From Conexibacter sp. CPCC 206217 (GTDB lineage: Bacteria; Actinomycetota; Thermoleophilia; Solirubrobacterales; Solirubrobacteraceae): DNA of 64,000 nt. Both the position numbers and the translations under genes were made by a program. Positions 1-7,571 of the stretch are shown in pieces. Below the pieces are notes generated by a model. It was not told the origin of the DNA. It did no database searches and was given only the letters and a program-made list of their open reading frames with translations. Each line of letters begins with the position of its first letter. Position 1 is the first letter of the stretch. The DNA lies in NCBI RefSeq assembly GCF_030646165.1, contig NZ_JAUTDO010000007.1:62001-126000 (forward strand), read 5' to 3'.

Positions 1-2
1 GC

Positions 3-827
3 GTGAAGGCGCTGGCGATCGCCGCGCAGCGCTGCTTCGCGGACCACCGGCCGGGCGGGGTGACCGTCCACGCCGGCTCGGTGATCCTGGAGCCGGGCCT
101 GACGCGCGCGGATTTCGACGAGCTGCGCGCGCAGGGGGTGTGGCTGGCGAAAGCGGGCTTCGGCGCGTTCGACGGTCCGCTCGGCTACGTGCCGGTGGCG
201 CAGGCTGCGCGGGCCGCCGGGTTGCTGGTGACCTGTCACACGGGCGGCGGCTCGATCCCCGGCTCGCTCGACCGGATCGACGCGAGCGCCGTGATCGCGA
301 TGGGCGCGCACGTGTCGTTCCACGTCAACGGCGGCCCGACCGCGATGAGCGCCTCCGACAACGAGAAGATCGTGGTCGAGGGCGGCGACGTCGCGTTGCA
401 GCTCGCGATGGCGGGGAACCTCCGCTCCGCGCTCGACATCTGCCGGCTGGTGCGCGAGCACGACAGAGCCGACCGCCTGCTGATCTCGACCGACACGCCG
501 ACCGGGACCGGTGTCGTGCCGCTCGGCATGTTCCACCTGATCGCCGAGCTGGTCTCGCTCGACGGTCTCCCGGTCGAGCTGGCGATCGCGGCGGCGACCG
601 GCAGCGTCGGCCGTGTCTACGGTCTCGACGCGGGCGTGCTGGAGGTGGGGCGGCCCGCGGATCTGCTGGTCCTCGACGCGCCGCTGGGGTCGGCCGGCGA
701 CGACTGGGCCGGCGCGCTGCAGGTCGGCGACGTGCCCGGGATCGGCGCGGCGATCACCGCCGGCGAGGTCCGCTACACCAAGAGCCGCAACACCCCGGCG
801 CCGAAGCGGGCGGCGCGGGAGCTGTGA
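3..827 (+). CDS. Enamidase-like amidohydrolase, 5'-truncated by window edge
   Basis: C-terminal 274 residues of an amidohydrolase-superfamily enzyme. It closely resembles enamidase, which hydrolyses 6-oxo-1,4,5,6-tetrahydronicotinate in nicotinate fermentation. Visible metal-site candidates are His79 (LVTCHTGGGSIPG), His107 (SFHVNGG) and Asp164 (ISTDTPTGTG). The tail carries the enamidase-like string YTKSRNTPAPKRAA, and the ADLLVLDAPLGS segment closes the beta-sandwich typical of the family. The N-terminal HxH metal motif is missing because it lies upstream of the window, so the first in-frame GTG is probably an internal Val codon. The real substrate could be another cyclic enamide or lactam. 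No nicotinate genes are visible downstream, so the pathway is inferred only from similarity. Confidence 0.8.
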   Translation: MKALAIAAQRCFADHRPGGVTVHAGSVILEPGLTRADFDELRAQGVWLAKAGFGAFDGPLGYVPVAQAARAAGLLVTCHTGGGSIPGSLDRIDASAVIAMGAHVSFHVNGGPTAMSASDNEKIVVEGGDVALQLAMAGNLRSALDICRLVREHDRADRLLISTDTPTGTGVVPLGMFHLIAELVSLDGLPVELAIAAATGSVGRVYGLDAGVLEVGRPADLLVLDAPLGSAGDDWAGALQVGDVPGIGAAITAGEVRYTKSRNTPAPKRAAREL

Positions 828-919
828 ACCGGCTCGGTCAGCTGAGCGCTGCTCGCCGGCGACGCAGCATCGCCTGAAGCCTTAGGTGGCGTTCAGACTC
901 GTTTGGAAGGGTCCGGCCC

Positions 920-1318
920 ATGCGGTTGAAGGCGTTCTATTCCGAGCGGGTCCGGCGTGAGTCCAGCGAGCGGGATCTCGGGCTGGCCTGGCGCTCCGCG
1001 GACGGGATGTCGTATCGGGCGGCGTGGATCGAGGACACCGACGAGATCTACACGGTCGCCCACCGCACCGAGGACGGCCGTGGCGGCGAGGTCGAGCTGC
1101 TCGGCACCGTCCCCGCCGACGATCTCGCCAGCGCGCTGGACGGCTGGCAGGAGGTCTGCGGCACCGAACGCTCCTACGAGTGGCTGCTCGCGCGCGTGGG
1201 CCAGGCCGCGCAGGCGGCTCCCCAGCGCCCACCGCGCCCGCGCCGCCGCCGCGCCGCCCGCAGCGCCGTCGCGCGCATGCTGCTCGCGAACCCGCTGCGC
1301 CCACCGCTCGGCGCCTGA
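920..1318 (+). CDS. Small hypothetical protein with Arg-rich tail
   Basis: Encodes 132 residues. I do not recognise the family. The first 85 residues are acidic and look folded (alternating beta-like segments, RAAWIEDTDEIYTVAHRTED). The tail from about residue 95 is strongly basic with runs such as PRPRRRRAARS, possibly nucleic-acid or membrane-surface binding. There is no signal peptide or membrane segment. A GGAAGG sequence sits about eight bases before the ATG. It stands alone between the enamidase-like gene (same strand) and a convergent flavodoxin gene. The reading frame is supported by strong GC bias at third positions. No function is proposed. Confidence 0.6.
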   Translation: MRLKAFYSERVRRESSERDLGLAWRSADGMSYRAAWIEDTDEIYTVAHRTEDGRGGEVELLGTVPADDLASALDGWQEVCGTERSYEWLLARVGQAAQAAPQRPPRPRRRRAARSAVARMLLANPLRPPLGA

Positions 1319-1382
1319 GCGCGGCTGAGAGCCGGGACCGGCGCCACCGGGGCGTTGAACGTGACGACGTTCGTCGCGGCGC

Positions 1383-1874
1383 TCAAGCCTGTGCGAGCGC
1401 GGCGCGCGCCGTGCGCGCCCATGCCTTGATCGCGGACCAGTCCCGGTTGTCGGACGGCGGCAGCTGGTTCATCGGGTGGGGCAGCCGGTGTGGGACGATC
1501 ACGCCGCCGAAGATCGCGATCGCGCACGTGCGCAGTCCGGGCAGCTGGGCCAGCGAGGCGTCGAGCTGCCTGCGCGAGCGTGCCCACTCGTCCGGATCGT
1601 TCTTGATCGGCCCGAGCGCGAAGATCGCCAGCGGCACCTGTTGGAGCGTCTCGTGATGCCGTCTGAGGAACAGCATCGCCTCCTGCTGCAGCGCCGCGCG
1701 ATAGATCGACCCGCCGAGCACGACGCCTTTGAAGCCGGTCAGGTCCTTCGCCTCCAGCACGGGCCGCATCGCCGCCGGCTCCCCGTCGGTGTCGAAGATC
1801 CGCTTGACGGTTTCGGCGACCTCGCGGGTCGACCCGTTTCTGCTGGCGTATGCGATGAGGATCGACGGCGGCAT
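1383..1874 (-). CDS. Flavodoxin-domain protein (HemG-like)
   Basis: A 163-residue flavodoxin-fold protein. Residues 4-17 (ILIAYASRNGSTRE) form the FMN phosphate-binding loop of the protoporphyrinogen-oxidase/flavodoxin_5 group. VVLGGSIYRA (about 50-59) and AIFALGPIKND fit the second FMN contact and the central strand. Members of this group either transfer electrons to menaquinone-linked protoporphyrinogen oxidation (HemG) or act as generic FMN proteins; the choice cannot be made from sequence. I start at MPPSILIAY because the fold begins there; the upstream in-frame extension is low-complexity and non-homologous. No haem-synthesis neighbours are present. Confidence 0.75.
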   Translation of the reverse strand: MPPSILIAYASRNGSTREVAETVKRIFDTDGEPAAMRPVLEAKDLTGFKGVVLGGSIYRAALQQEAMLFLRRHHETLQQVPLAIFALGPIKNDPDEWARSRRQLDASLAQLPGLRTCAIAIFGGVIVPHRLPHPMNQLPPSDNRDWSAIKAWARTARAALAQA

Positions 1875-2271
1875 CCGGATGCGTCTCGATTCGTTCGGGG
1901 CGCCCGCCGAGCGACCGCCGGCGCCGGTTCTGCAGACACGATCGGACGCTTGCCCGGCATACCGTAGACGCGCCTGCTTCAACTGGCCGGTCGTTGGACG
2001 ACCAGCGACCGCTCGATCGATCGCGTCCCGGCTGGTGCGACTCCATGGTCGACGACCCGACAGCGCGCACGAGCCCCGAGCGTCAGTGGTACCGGTCGGA
2101 GCCACCGGTGGATTCTCGACGTCGCCGCGCCGGCACGCCCGGCGCCGTCACCGGCTCGATGCGCTCCGACGCGCCAGTTCGCGACGCGGATCGGAACAGA
2201 GGAGCCTCGACGCCACGCGACCCCCGCGGAAACTCCCGATTCCCCTGACGCAGCGGGGGAATAGCTGGAGG
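1875..2271. other. Gene-free stretch before mgtC-like gene
   Basis: About 400 bases between divergently oriented genes. No convincing reading frame is seen. It holds a perfect 6-bp inverted repeat GGTCGT-TGG-ACGACC (1989-2003), possibly an operator, and a hairpin just before the MgtC-like start, listed separately. No match to the M-box magnesium riboswitch is evident by eye. Confidence 0.5.
2240..2261 (+). promoter_or_regulatory. Hairpin in leader next to ribosome binding site
   Basis: TTCCCC (2240-2245) pairs with GGGGAA (2256-2261) around a 10-base loop, only a few bases before the CTGGAGG ribosome-binding sequence of the MgtC-like gene. Its position could allow translational control, but that is inference. 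Confidence 0.4.
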
Positions 2272-2970
2272 ATGTTCAACGAGTGGGATGCGCTGTGGCA
2301 GCTGGTGCTCGCGCTCGCGTTGTCGTCGGCGATCGGCTTCGAGCGGGAGCTGCGCCAGAAGAGCGCGGGCTTGCGCACGTACACGCTGGTCGGCGTCGGG
2401 TCGGCGCTGTTCATGTTGATCAGCAAGTACGGGTTCGCCGACGTCGTGAACGGCACGACGGTCGTGCTCGATCCCTCGCGTGTCGCGGCGCAGATCGTCT
2501 CCGGGATCGGCTTCATCGGCGCTGGGCTGATCTTCGTGCGGCGCGATGCGGTGCGCGGCTTGACGACGGCGGCCGGCATCTGGCTGACCGCCGCGGTCGG
2601 TGCCGCCGCGGCCGCCGACCTGCCGATCCTCGCGACCGCGACGACCGCCGCGTACTTCGTCGTCGCGTACGCGTATCCCTGGCTGCTGAGCCGGCTGACG
2701 TCGGGGCGCGGTCCGACGGCGGTTCGCGTCACCTACGAGGACGGCCAGGGGATCCTGCGCGAGGTGATGACCACCTGCACACGCGGCGGCTTCGCGATCG
2801 CCGACGTGGCGGTCGACCGCCCCGAGGGCGGCGCGCACGACCGCGATCTGGTGCGCGTGCTGCTGGAGTTGCGCGGCAGCAACCCGGTGACGGAGCTGGC
2901 GGCGAAGATCAGCGACGTCGTCGGCGTCCACGAGGTGCACGCGGGCGTCGCGCACGAGATGTTCGACTGA
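2272..2970 (+). CDS. MgtC/SapB-family membrane protein
   Basis: A 232-residue MgtC/SapB family protein. The family signature is clear: IGFERELRQKSAGLRTYTLV (about residues 21-40), GIGFIGAGLIF, then RGLTTAAGIWLTAAVGAA. Four to five hydrophobic segments fill the first 140 residues. A cytoplasmic C-terminal ACT-like domain (about 145-232) follows, with VTYEDGQGILREVM at its start. MgtC proteins modulate adaptation to low magnesium and acid and inhibit F-type ATPase in pathogens; in soil actinobacteria the role is unclear. The ATG is preceded by GGAGG, which decides the start over longer in-frame extensions that lack family similarity. A leader hairpin lies directly upstream. Confidence 0.9.
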   Translation: MFNEWDALWQLVLALALSSAIGFERELRQKSAGLRTYTLVGVGSALFMLISKYGFADVVNGTTVVLDPSRVAAQIVSGIGFIGAGLIFVRRDAVRGLTTAAGIWLTAAVGAAAAADLPILATATTAAYFVVAYAYPWLLSRLTSGRGPTAVRVTYEDGQGILREVMTTCTRGGFAIADVAVDRPEGGAHDRDLVRVLLELRGSNPVTELAAKISDVVGVHEVHAGVAHEMFD

Positions 2971-3085
2971 CGGCGCGCTCGGAGGTCGACTGACCGCGCG
3001 GGCGGGGCGCCTTGCGGTCGCGTCGGTGCGCGAGGATGCCTCCGCACTGCGTGGCGTCCGCGCAGGCGGCGAGACTTCGCGGCCG

Positions 3086-3865
3086 ATGTCGCTGCGCACG
3101 GATCCGACGTACGAGCTGTCCCGCGCGCGCACGCGCGACGGCGAGGAGACGACCGTCTATCTCGTGCGCCATCCGCTGCCCGCGACGCGGCTGCGTGTCG
3201 TCAGCTTCGAGCAGCCGACGCGCCTCGATCGCTGGTGCGCGGCCAGCGGCGTCGCCGAGGCGATCGTCGCCGGGTTCTTCGTCCGTGCGCCGCACCGGCC
3301 GCTCGGGGAGGTGCTCGTCGGCGGCCGACCGGTCGTATACGAGCCGATCGCAGCTCCGTGGGGCGAGCGGCGAGGATGCGTGCACGTCGGCGACGGCGCT
3401 GCGCACGGAAACGGCGTGACGCTCGCCCCGCGCGAGGAGCTGCCCGCCGAGCTGAGCGGGGACCTGGTGCAGGCCGGCCCCCTGCTCGTGCGCGACGGCG
3501 AGGTCGTGCTGCGCCCGGACGAGGATCGCGAGGGCTTCTCGGAGGGCTCGGCGCAGTTCGACTCCGACATCACCGCCGAGCGCCACCCGCGCTGCGCGCT
3601 GGGCGTCAGCGACGACGAGCTGCTCGCGGTCTGCTGCGACGGCCGGCGCTCGGGCGTCGACGCCGGGCTCGACCTGGTCGAGCTGGCCGAGCTGATGCGC
3701 TCCTTCGGCGCGCGCGACGCGATCAACCTCGACGGCGGCGGCTCCGCCACGCTCGTGCACCGCGGCCACCTCCTCAACCGCCCGTACTCCGATCGCGACC
3801 AGCCCTCGCCGGAGTCGCGCCCCGTCGTCACCGCCCTCGTCTTCGAACTGCGGTCGTCGCTCTAA
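3086..3865 (+). CDS. Phosphodiester glycosidase (NAGPA/DUF2233) domain protein
   Basis: About 259 residues, with the phosphodiester glycosidase domain of the NAGPA (uncovering enzyme)/DUF2233 family. The hallmark near the end is DAINLDGGGSATLVHRG, with a preceding LLAVCCDGRRSGVDAGLDLVELAELM helix. The family cleaves GlcNAc-1-phosphodiesters or acts on exopolysaccharide phosphodiesters. There is no signal peptide, so this copy seems cytosolic, unlike many homologues. Start choice is uncertain: an ATG at 3086 is used here, but a GTG 60 bases upstream is also in frame and neither has a strong Shine-Dalgarno. The downstream sigma-factor gene is separated by its own promoter. Confidence 0.75.
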   Translation: MSLRTDPTYELSRARTRDGEETTVYLVRHPLPATRLRVVSFEQPTRLDRWCAASGVAEAIVAGFFVRAPHRPLGEVLVGGRPVVYEPIAAPWGERRGCVHVGDGAAHGNGVTLAPREELPAELSGDLVQAGPLLVRDGEVVLRPDEDREGFSEGSAQFDSDITAERHPRCALGVSDDELLAVCCDGRRSGVDAGLDLVELAELMRSFGARDAINLDGGGSATLVHRGHLLNRPYSDRDQPSPESRPVVTALVFELRSSL

Positions 3866-3871
3866 CCCGCG

Positions 3872-3898
3872 TGTCACAGCCGGTCGCCTTGCCTTGTC
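3872..3898 (+). promoter_or_regulatory. ECF41-type promoter upstream of sigma factor
   Basis: TGTCACA (3872-3878), 16 bases, then TGTC (3895-3898). The ECF41 group is known to recognise TGTCACA in the -35 region and CGTC in the -10 region. The same arrangement recurs upstream of the yceI gene, which supports autoregulation. Confidence 0.65.
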
Positions 3899-3935
3899 AA
3901 GGTGCTGAGGTGACGATGTGCATCGGAGATCGGAC

Positions 3936-5018
3936 ATGCTGATGGGCGACAGGGAGCTCGAGACGCTGCGGCGTCATGGCTTCGGCGTGGCGTACCGGAT
4001 GCTGGGCAGCGTCTCGGAGGCCGAGGACGTGGCCCAGGAGACGCTCTTGCGCTTCACGCGGCAGGAGGGCGCGATCGACGAGCCGGCCGCCTGGATCACG
4101 ACGGTCGCGACGCGGTTGTCGATCAACGTCCTGAGGTCGGCGCGGGCGCGTCGCGAGGCCTACGTCGGGCCGTGGCTGCCGGAGCCGCTGCTCGAGGACC
4201 CGGAGCCCGGCCCGGCCGCGCGCGCCGAGCTGGCGGACTCGCTGTCGCTGGCGCTGCTGATGCTGCTGGAGCGGCTGAACCCGGTCGAGCGCGCGGCCTA
4301 CCTGCTGCGCGAGGTGTTCGGCTACGAATACGCGCAGCTCGCCGCCGTGATCGAGCGGACCGAGGCGAACGCGCGACAGCTCGTGACGCGGGCGCGCAAG
4401 CACATCGAGGCCAGCCGCCCGCGCTTCGACGCCGACGAGGCCACCCGCGACACGCTGCTGGACCGCTTCCTCGCGGCCGCCGAGGAGGGCGATCTGGCCG
4501 CGCTGGAGGAGCTGCTGGCCAAGGACGCGGTCCTGTACGCCGACAGCGGCGGCAAGGCGATGGCGCCGCCGCAGCCGCTCGTGGGCGCCGCGCTGATCGC
4601 GAGCTTCATGGCCGCGGTCGCGCAGGTGCGCCCACTGTCAGGGGAGTTCGAGACGCGGCGGGTGCGGGTCAACGGCCAGCCCGGCCGTCTGCTGCGCGGC
4701 CCGGACGAGCCGCAGCCCGGGGAGGCGGAGCGGCGCGCCGCCGCGGGGGAGATGGCGCGTGTGGCGTCCGGCGAGGTCGACCCGCAGCAGTTGGCCGCGC
4801 TCGTCAGGCGCGCCCGCGAGGCTGCCGCCGCCCGTGAGGCTGCCGCCGGCCGTCAGGCCGCCGCCGCCCGCGAGGCCGCCGCCGGCCGAGCGGCCGGGAC
4901 GGTCCCCGCGCAGCAGGCTGAGAGCAGGGTCTGGAGCGTGCTCACGGTCGACGTCGTCGACGGCCGGATCCAGGCCGTGCGGATCGTGCGCAACCCGGAC
5001 AAGCTCGCGCATCTCTGA
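3936..5018 (+). CDS. ECF41/SigJ-type RNA polymerase sigma factor with SnoaL-like tail
   Basis: A 360-residue extracytoplasmic-function sigma factor of the ECF41/SigJ type. Region 2 contains RMLGSVSEAEDVAQETLLRF. The inter-domain linker has the group's WLPEPLLED motif. Region 4 contains the helix-turn-helix segment EVFGYEYAQLAAVIERTEANARQ. A C-terminal NTF2/SnoaL-like domain follows, with YADSGGKAMAPP matching the DGGGK motif and ending IVRNPDKLAHL. In this group the C-terminal domain controls sigma activity in place of an anti-sigma factor. Oddity: an Ala/Arg/Glu low-complexity insertion of about 60-80 residues splits the SnoaL domain, making the protein longer than the usual 280-300 residues. 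The start at 3936 follows GGAG with seven bases spacing. Confidence 0.88.
   Translation: MLMGDRELETLRRHGFGVAYRMLGSVSEAEDVAQETLLRFTRQEGAIDEPAAWITTVATRLSINVLRSARARREAYVGPWLPEPLLEDPEPGPAARAELADSLSLALLMLLERLNPVERAAYLLREVFGYEYAQLAAVIERTEANARQLVTRARKHIEASRPRFDADEATRDTLLDRFLAAAEEGDLAALEELLAKDAVLYADSGGKAMAPPQPLVGAALIASFMAAVAQVRPLSGEFETRRVRVNGQPGRLLRGPDEPQPGEAERRAAAGEMARVASGEVDPQQLAALVRRAREAAAAREAAAGRQAAAAREAAAGRAAGTVPAQQAESRVWSVLTVDVVDGRIQAVRIVRNPDKLAHL
4813..4893 (+). repeat. 15-bp imperfect tandem repeat inside sigma factor gene
   Basis: About five imperfect copies of a 15-base unit encode AREAA/GRQAA-type pentapeptides within the sigma factor's C-terminal domain. The peptide would be a charged alpha-helix. 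Confidence 0.7.
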
Positions 5019-5020
5019 GC

Positions 5021-5047
5021 TGTCACAGGGCGGGTGGCTGCGCTGTC
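5021..5047 (+). promoter_or_regulatory. ECF41-type promoter upstream of yceI
   Basis: TGTCACA (5021-5027), 16 bases, TGTC (5044-5047), 40 bases before the yceI start. It is identical in both boxes and spacing to the site before the adjacent sigma factor gene. Confidence 0.65.
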
Positions 5048-5087
5048 AGACGTGCGAGCAGCCGAATCCCGCACCAGGAGGATCCCC

Positions 5088-5651
5088 ATGTCGTCACTCT
5101 CAGCTCAGCCCTTCGCCGGCCTCTTCCGCGCCTCGCCGGAGGTCTCCACGATCGCGTTCGCGGTGCGCCACTCCGGCGTCTTCCGCTTTCGCGGCACGTT
5201 GTCGGATGTGACCGCGACGCTGCGGGGCGACGGCGGCGACGCGCCGGCACTCGAAGGGTCCGCGCGCGTCGCGTCGATCTCGATCGCCGAGCCGGCCGCG
5301 CTGCGCGCAAGCGTGCTCGGACCGGAGTTCTTCGACGTCGAGCACCATCCCGAGCTCAGCTTCCGCTCGACCGCGATCCGCCTCGGCGACGACGGCCAGG
5401 CAGCGGTCGACGGCGAGCTGACGATGCGCGGCGTGACGCGCACCGTCACCGCCGCCGGCCAGTTCGACTCGCCGCGGCAGGTCGGCTTCGGCGAGGCCGC
5501 GGGCATGCGCCTCCAGACGACCGTCGACCGCCGCGACTGGGGCTTCGACTGGCAGGTTCAGCTGCCCGGCGGCGGCAACGCGGTCGCCTGGGACGTCGAG
5601 TTCGACGTCGACCTGCTGTTCATGCGTGCGGAGGCAGACGCCGACGGGTGA
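5088..5651 (+). CDS. YceI-family lipocalin-like protein
   Basis: A 187-residue YceI domain protein. Family features are STIAFAVRHSGVFRFRGTLSDVTATL at the start, FFDVEHHPELSFRSTAI in the middle, DGELTMRGVTRTV, and WGFDWQV near the end. YceI proteins form an extended lipocalin-like barrel that binds isoprenoid or fatty-acid amides; many are secreted, but no signal peptide is present here. AGGAGG lies eight bases before the ATG and fixes the start. It has its own ECF41-type promoter and follows the sigma factor gene directly, so it is the probable regulon member. It converges with the next gene, leaving two bases between stop codons. Confidence 0.85.
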   Translation: MSSLSAQPFAGLFRASPEVSTIAFAVRHSGVFRFRGTLSDVTATLRGDGGDAPALEGSARVASISIAEPAALRASVLGPEFFDVEHHPELSFRSTAIRLGDDGQAAVDGELTMRGVTRTVTAAGQFDSPRQVGFGEAAGMRLQTTVDRRDWGFDWQVQLPGGGNAVAWDVEFDVDLLFMRAEADADG

Positions 5652-5653
5652 TC

Positions 5654-6787
5654 TCAGTCGCGGATGTCGAAGTAGCCGTCGCCGCCCAACAGGATGCCTT
5701 CGCCCGCAGCCTTCAGGGAGCCGTCGTCGTTGAGGTAGTTGGCGACCGTCTCGATCCGCTCTCTGCCGTCCGCGTAGGCGAGCCGGAGGGTGTGGTCGGC
5801 GCGGATCTCGTACGTGCCCTTGCTGTCGGGCGGGACGGCGGCCCAGTCGACGATCGGGCCGCTGCCGGAGGAGACGGCGTCGCGGACGAACGTGCCGTCG
5901 GGCAGGAACGTCAGGTTCTCGGTGTAGTAGCTGCAGTAGAGCGGGCAGAGGCCGCTCGAGTTGGAGTACGTGACGGTCGTGTCCCAACGCGCGCCGGCCG
6001 GCGGGAAGCCGAACTCGCCGTAGTTGTCGGAGTCGAACTCCAGTCTGCGGCCGGTCAGCGTCGCGGGCTTGCCGTCGATCGTCAGCTGATTCGTTCTGGC
6101 GTCGTAGCTGTACGGCTTGCAGGTGTCGCTGACCGCGGCGCACGTCGGCAGGGCGCTCTCGGTCGCGGCCGTGAAGACGAGGTCGGGGCCGGTGAAGTAG
6201 AGCGTGAACTGCTGGATCCCGTTGATCGTGTACTGCGAGCCCCAGAAGTAGCGGCCGGCGAGCGAGTTCGGGTTGACCGGCGGCGCGGGCGTTCTCGGTG
6301 GGATCGACGGGACGGATCTCGCCGGCGCGGGGCCGAACGCGAGGCGGGTGCTCGTCAGCGTCTTGCCGCGTCTCGTCACCTTCACGACGAGCCGGCCTCT
6401 CTGCGGCCCTCTGCCGGTGCGGCTCAGGCTGACGCCGAGACGGGCCGCCCTGCCGGCGCCGAGCGGCGGCAGCGCGCGGCTCGTCTTCCCGCGCTTGGCG
6501 CCGGCGAGCGCGACCTTCACGCCTCTCGCCGACGCGACCGAGACGACCAGGCCGCTGACGCGTCTTCTGCCGGTGTTCTTCACGACGACGGTCGTCCTCT
6601 TCGCTCTCGTCGACAACGGCGCGGTCACGGGTCTCGCCGACACCCTCACCGGCGTGGCGGCGGCGAGCGCCGCCGCGGGGGCGGCGACGGCCGCGGCGGC
6701 GGCCAGGACGACGGGCAGGCTCCAACGGACGGCTCTCACGGGACGGTGTCTCCTCATCGCATTCTTCGTCATACGCCAAACCGTCAT
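5654..6787 (-). CDS. Secreted protein, unknown function
   Basis: A 377-residue exported protein (possibly starting at Met6 or Met11; no decisive Shine-Dalgarno). A basic n-region and hydrophobic core (WSLPVVLAAAAAVAAPAAALA) form a Sec signal peptide. Residues about 45-150 are a very basic beta-rich, CARDB/Ig-like segment (VVVKNTGRRRVSGLVVSV). After a Pro-rich linker (PRTPAPPVNPNS) comes a distinct domain, about 175-377, beginning LAGRYFWGSQYTINGIQQF. It has two cysteine pairs (TCAAVSDTC and LCPLYCSYY) likely to form disulphides. I do not recognise the second domain. Arginine is encoded by AGA in about 12 of some 30 cases, unlike neighbouring cytoplasmic genes. It is divergent from the DUF1801 gene. 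Confidence 0.75.
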   Translation of the reverse strand: MTVWRMTKNAMRRHRPVRAVRWSLPVVLAAAAAVAAPAAALAAATPVRVSARPVTAPLSTRAKRTTVVVKNTGRRRVSGLVVSVASARGVKVALAGAKRGKTSRALPPLGAGRAARLGVSLSRTGRGPQRGRLVVKVTRRGKTLTSTRLAFGPAPARSVPSIPPRTPAPPVNPNSLAGRYFWGSQYTINGIQQFTLYFTGPDLVFTAATESALPTCAAVSDTCKPYSYDARTNQLTIDGKPATLTGRRLEFDSDNYGEFGFPPAGARWDTTVTYSNSSGLCPLYCSYYTENLTFLPDGTFVRDAVSSGSGPIVDWAAVPPDSKGTYEIRADHTLRLAYADGRERIETVANYLNDDGSLKAAGEGILLGGDGYFDIRD

Positions 6788-6816
6788 ACCCGTTCAGGGG
6801 TGGGTAACGTCACCCC

Positions 6817-7218
6817 ATGACGAACAGATCAGAGCAGGACGTCGAGGCCGCCTCCGAGCTGATCGACGCGCGGATCGAGCAACTGGGCGACTGGCGGGGC
6901 GAGACGCTCGCCGCGCTGCGAGCCCTGATCAAGCAGGCCGACCCCGACGTGGTCGAGGAGTGGAAGTGGAGAAAGGCCACGAACCCGGGAGTTCCGGTCT
7001 GGTCTCACAGCGGCATCGTCTGCACCGGCGAGACCTACAAGAGCGCCGTGAAGCTCACGTTCATGAAGGGCGCCCGGCTCGACGATCCGTCGAGACTGTT
7101 CAACGCGAGCCTCGAAGGCAACACCCGGCGCGCGATCGACGTGCACGAGGGCGACGAGATCGACGAGCAGGCCTTCGTCGCGCTCATCCGGGCTGCCGTC
7201 AGCCTGAACGAGTCCTAG
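6817..7218 (+). CDS. DUF1801-domain protein
   Basis: A 133-residue DUF1801/YdhG-like protein. Typical elements are LAALRALIKQADPDVVEEWKWRKATNPG, followed by VWSHSGIVCTGETYKSAVKLTFMKGA. The family fold resembles an iron-chaperone/frataxin-like alpha-beta domain, but its biochemical role is unknown. It is divergently oriented from the secreted protein gene, with about 30 bases between starts, and monocistronic. Confidence 0.8.
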   Translation: MTNRSEQDVEAASELIDARIEQLGDWRGETLAALRALIKQADPDVVEEWKWRKATNPGVPVWSHSGIVCTGETYKSAVKLTFMKGARLDDPSRLFNASLEGNTRRAIDVHEGDEIDEQAFVALIRAAVSLNES

Positions 7219-7385
7219 ACGGCGCCGCCGGCGGCGGCCGCGGCCGCTCAGGCCGTTCGCGCGGGCAGCGGCAGGAGGGGCAGGGCGCGCGCTGCGTCCG
7301 CGGTGGTGTCCGGCGTCTGCCGCCGACCTCCCTCGACCCGCTCGCCACGACGCCGGTCGCGCTAATCCGATAAAACCGCCCGGAA

Positions 7386-7400
7386 TGGTCAGATTGACCA
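7386..7400. promoter_or_regulatory. Palindrome TGGTCA-GAT-TGACCA
   Basis: Perfect 6-bp inverted repeat with a 3-bp spacer. The TGGTC/GACCA type arms resemble GntR/FadR-family operators. It lies 170 bases upstream of the ABC receptor gene. Confidence 0.45.
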
Positions 7401-7477
7401 GACTGGCGTTACGGAACGACCATCGTGCGCGAGAGGCTATGTCGATGTGCCTTTGTACATCGGTATCTACGCACAAA

Positions 7478-7488
7478 ACAACTGTTGT
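7478..7488. promoter_or_regulatory. Palindrome ACAACTGTTGT next to TATAAA
   Basis: Perfect 11-bp palindrome just before TATAAA (7491-7496), a -10-like hexamer. A regulator bound here would overlap the promoter core. Confidence 0.4.
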
Positions 7489-7571
7489 GATATAAACTCG
7501 ACCGAACTGGTGTGGTTTAGCCGTGCCGTCGGTCGCAGATCACTTCCGAACCCTCTGAAAGAGACGACTGC

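Larger units (their letters stand above)
7219..7571. other. Regulatory intergenic region before ABC operon
   Basis: About 350 bases without a gene. The first half is GC-rich with no clear structure. The second half (7370-7510) is unusually AT-rich for this genome, carries two palindromes (listed separately) and a TATAAA at 7491-7496, and is the likely promoter-operator of the downstream peptide-type ABC operon. Confidence 0.5.

Noticed and set aside
1024..1656. Plus-strand frame overlapping the small hypothetical and the flavodoxin
   Set aside because: Arg/Ala-rich shadow; the antisense flavodoxin motif is unambiguous.
1875..2271. Magnesium riboswitch (M-box) upstream of the MgtC-like gene
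   Set aside because: No match to the conserved M-box core by eye; only simple inverted repeats are present.
4813..4893. CRISPR or regulatory repeat array
   Set aside because: The 15-bp repeats are in frame, encode a helical peptide inside the sigma factor and have no spacers.
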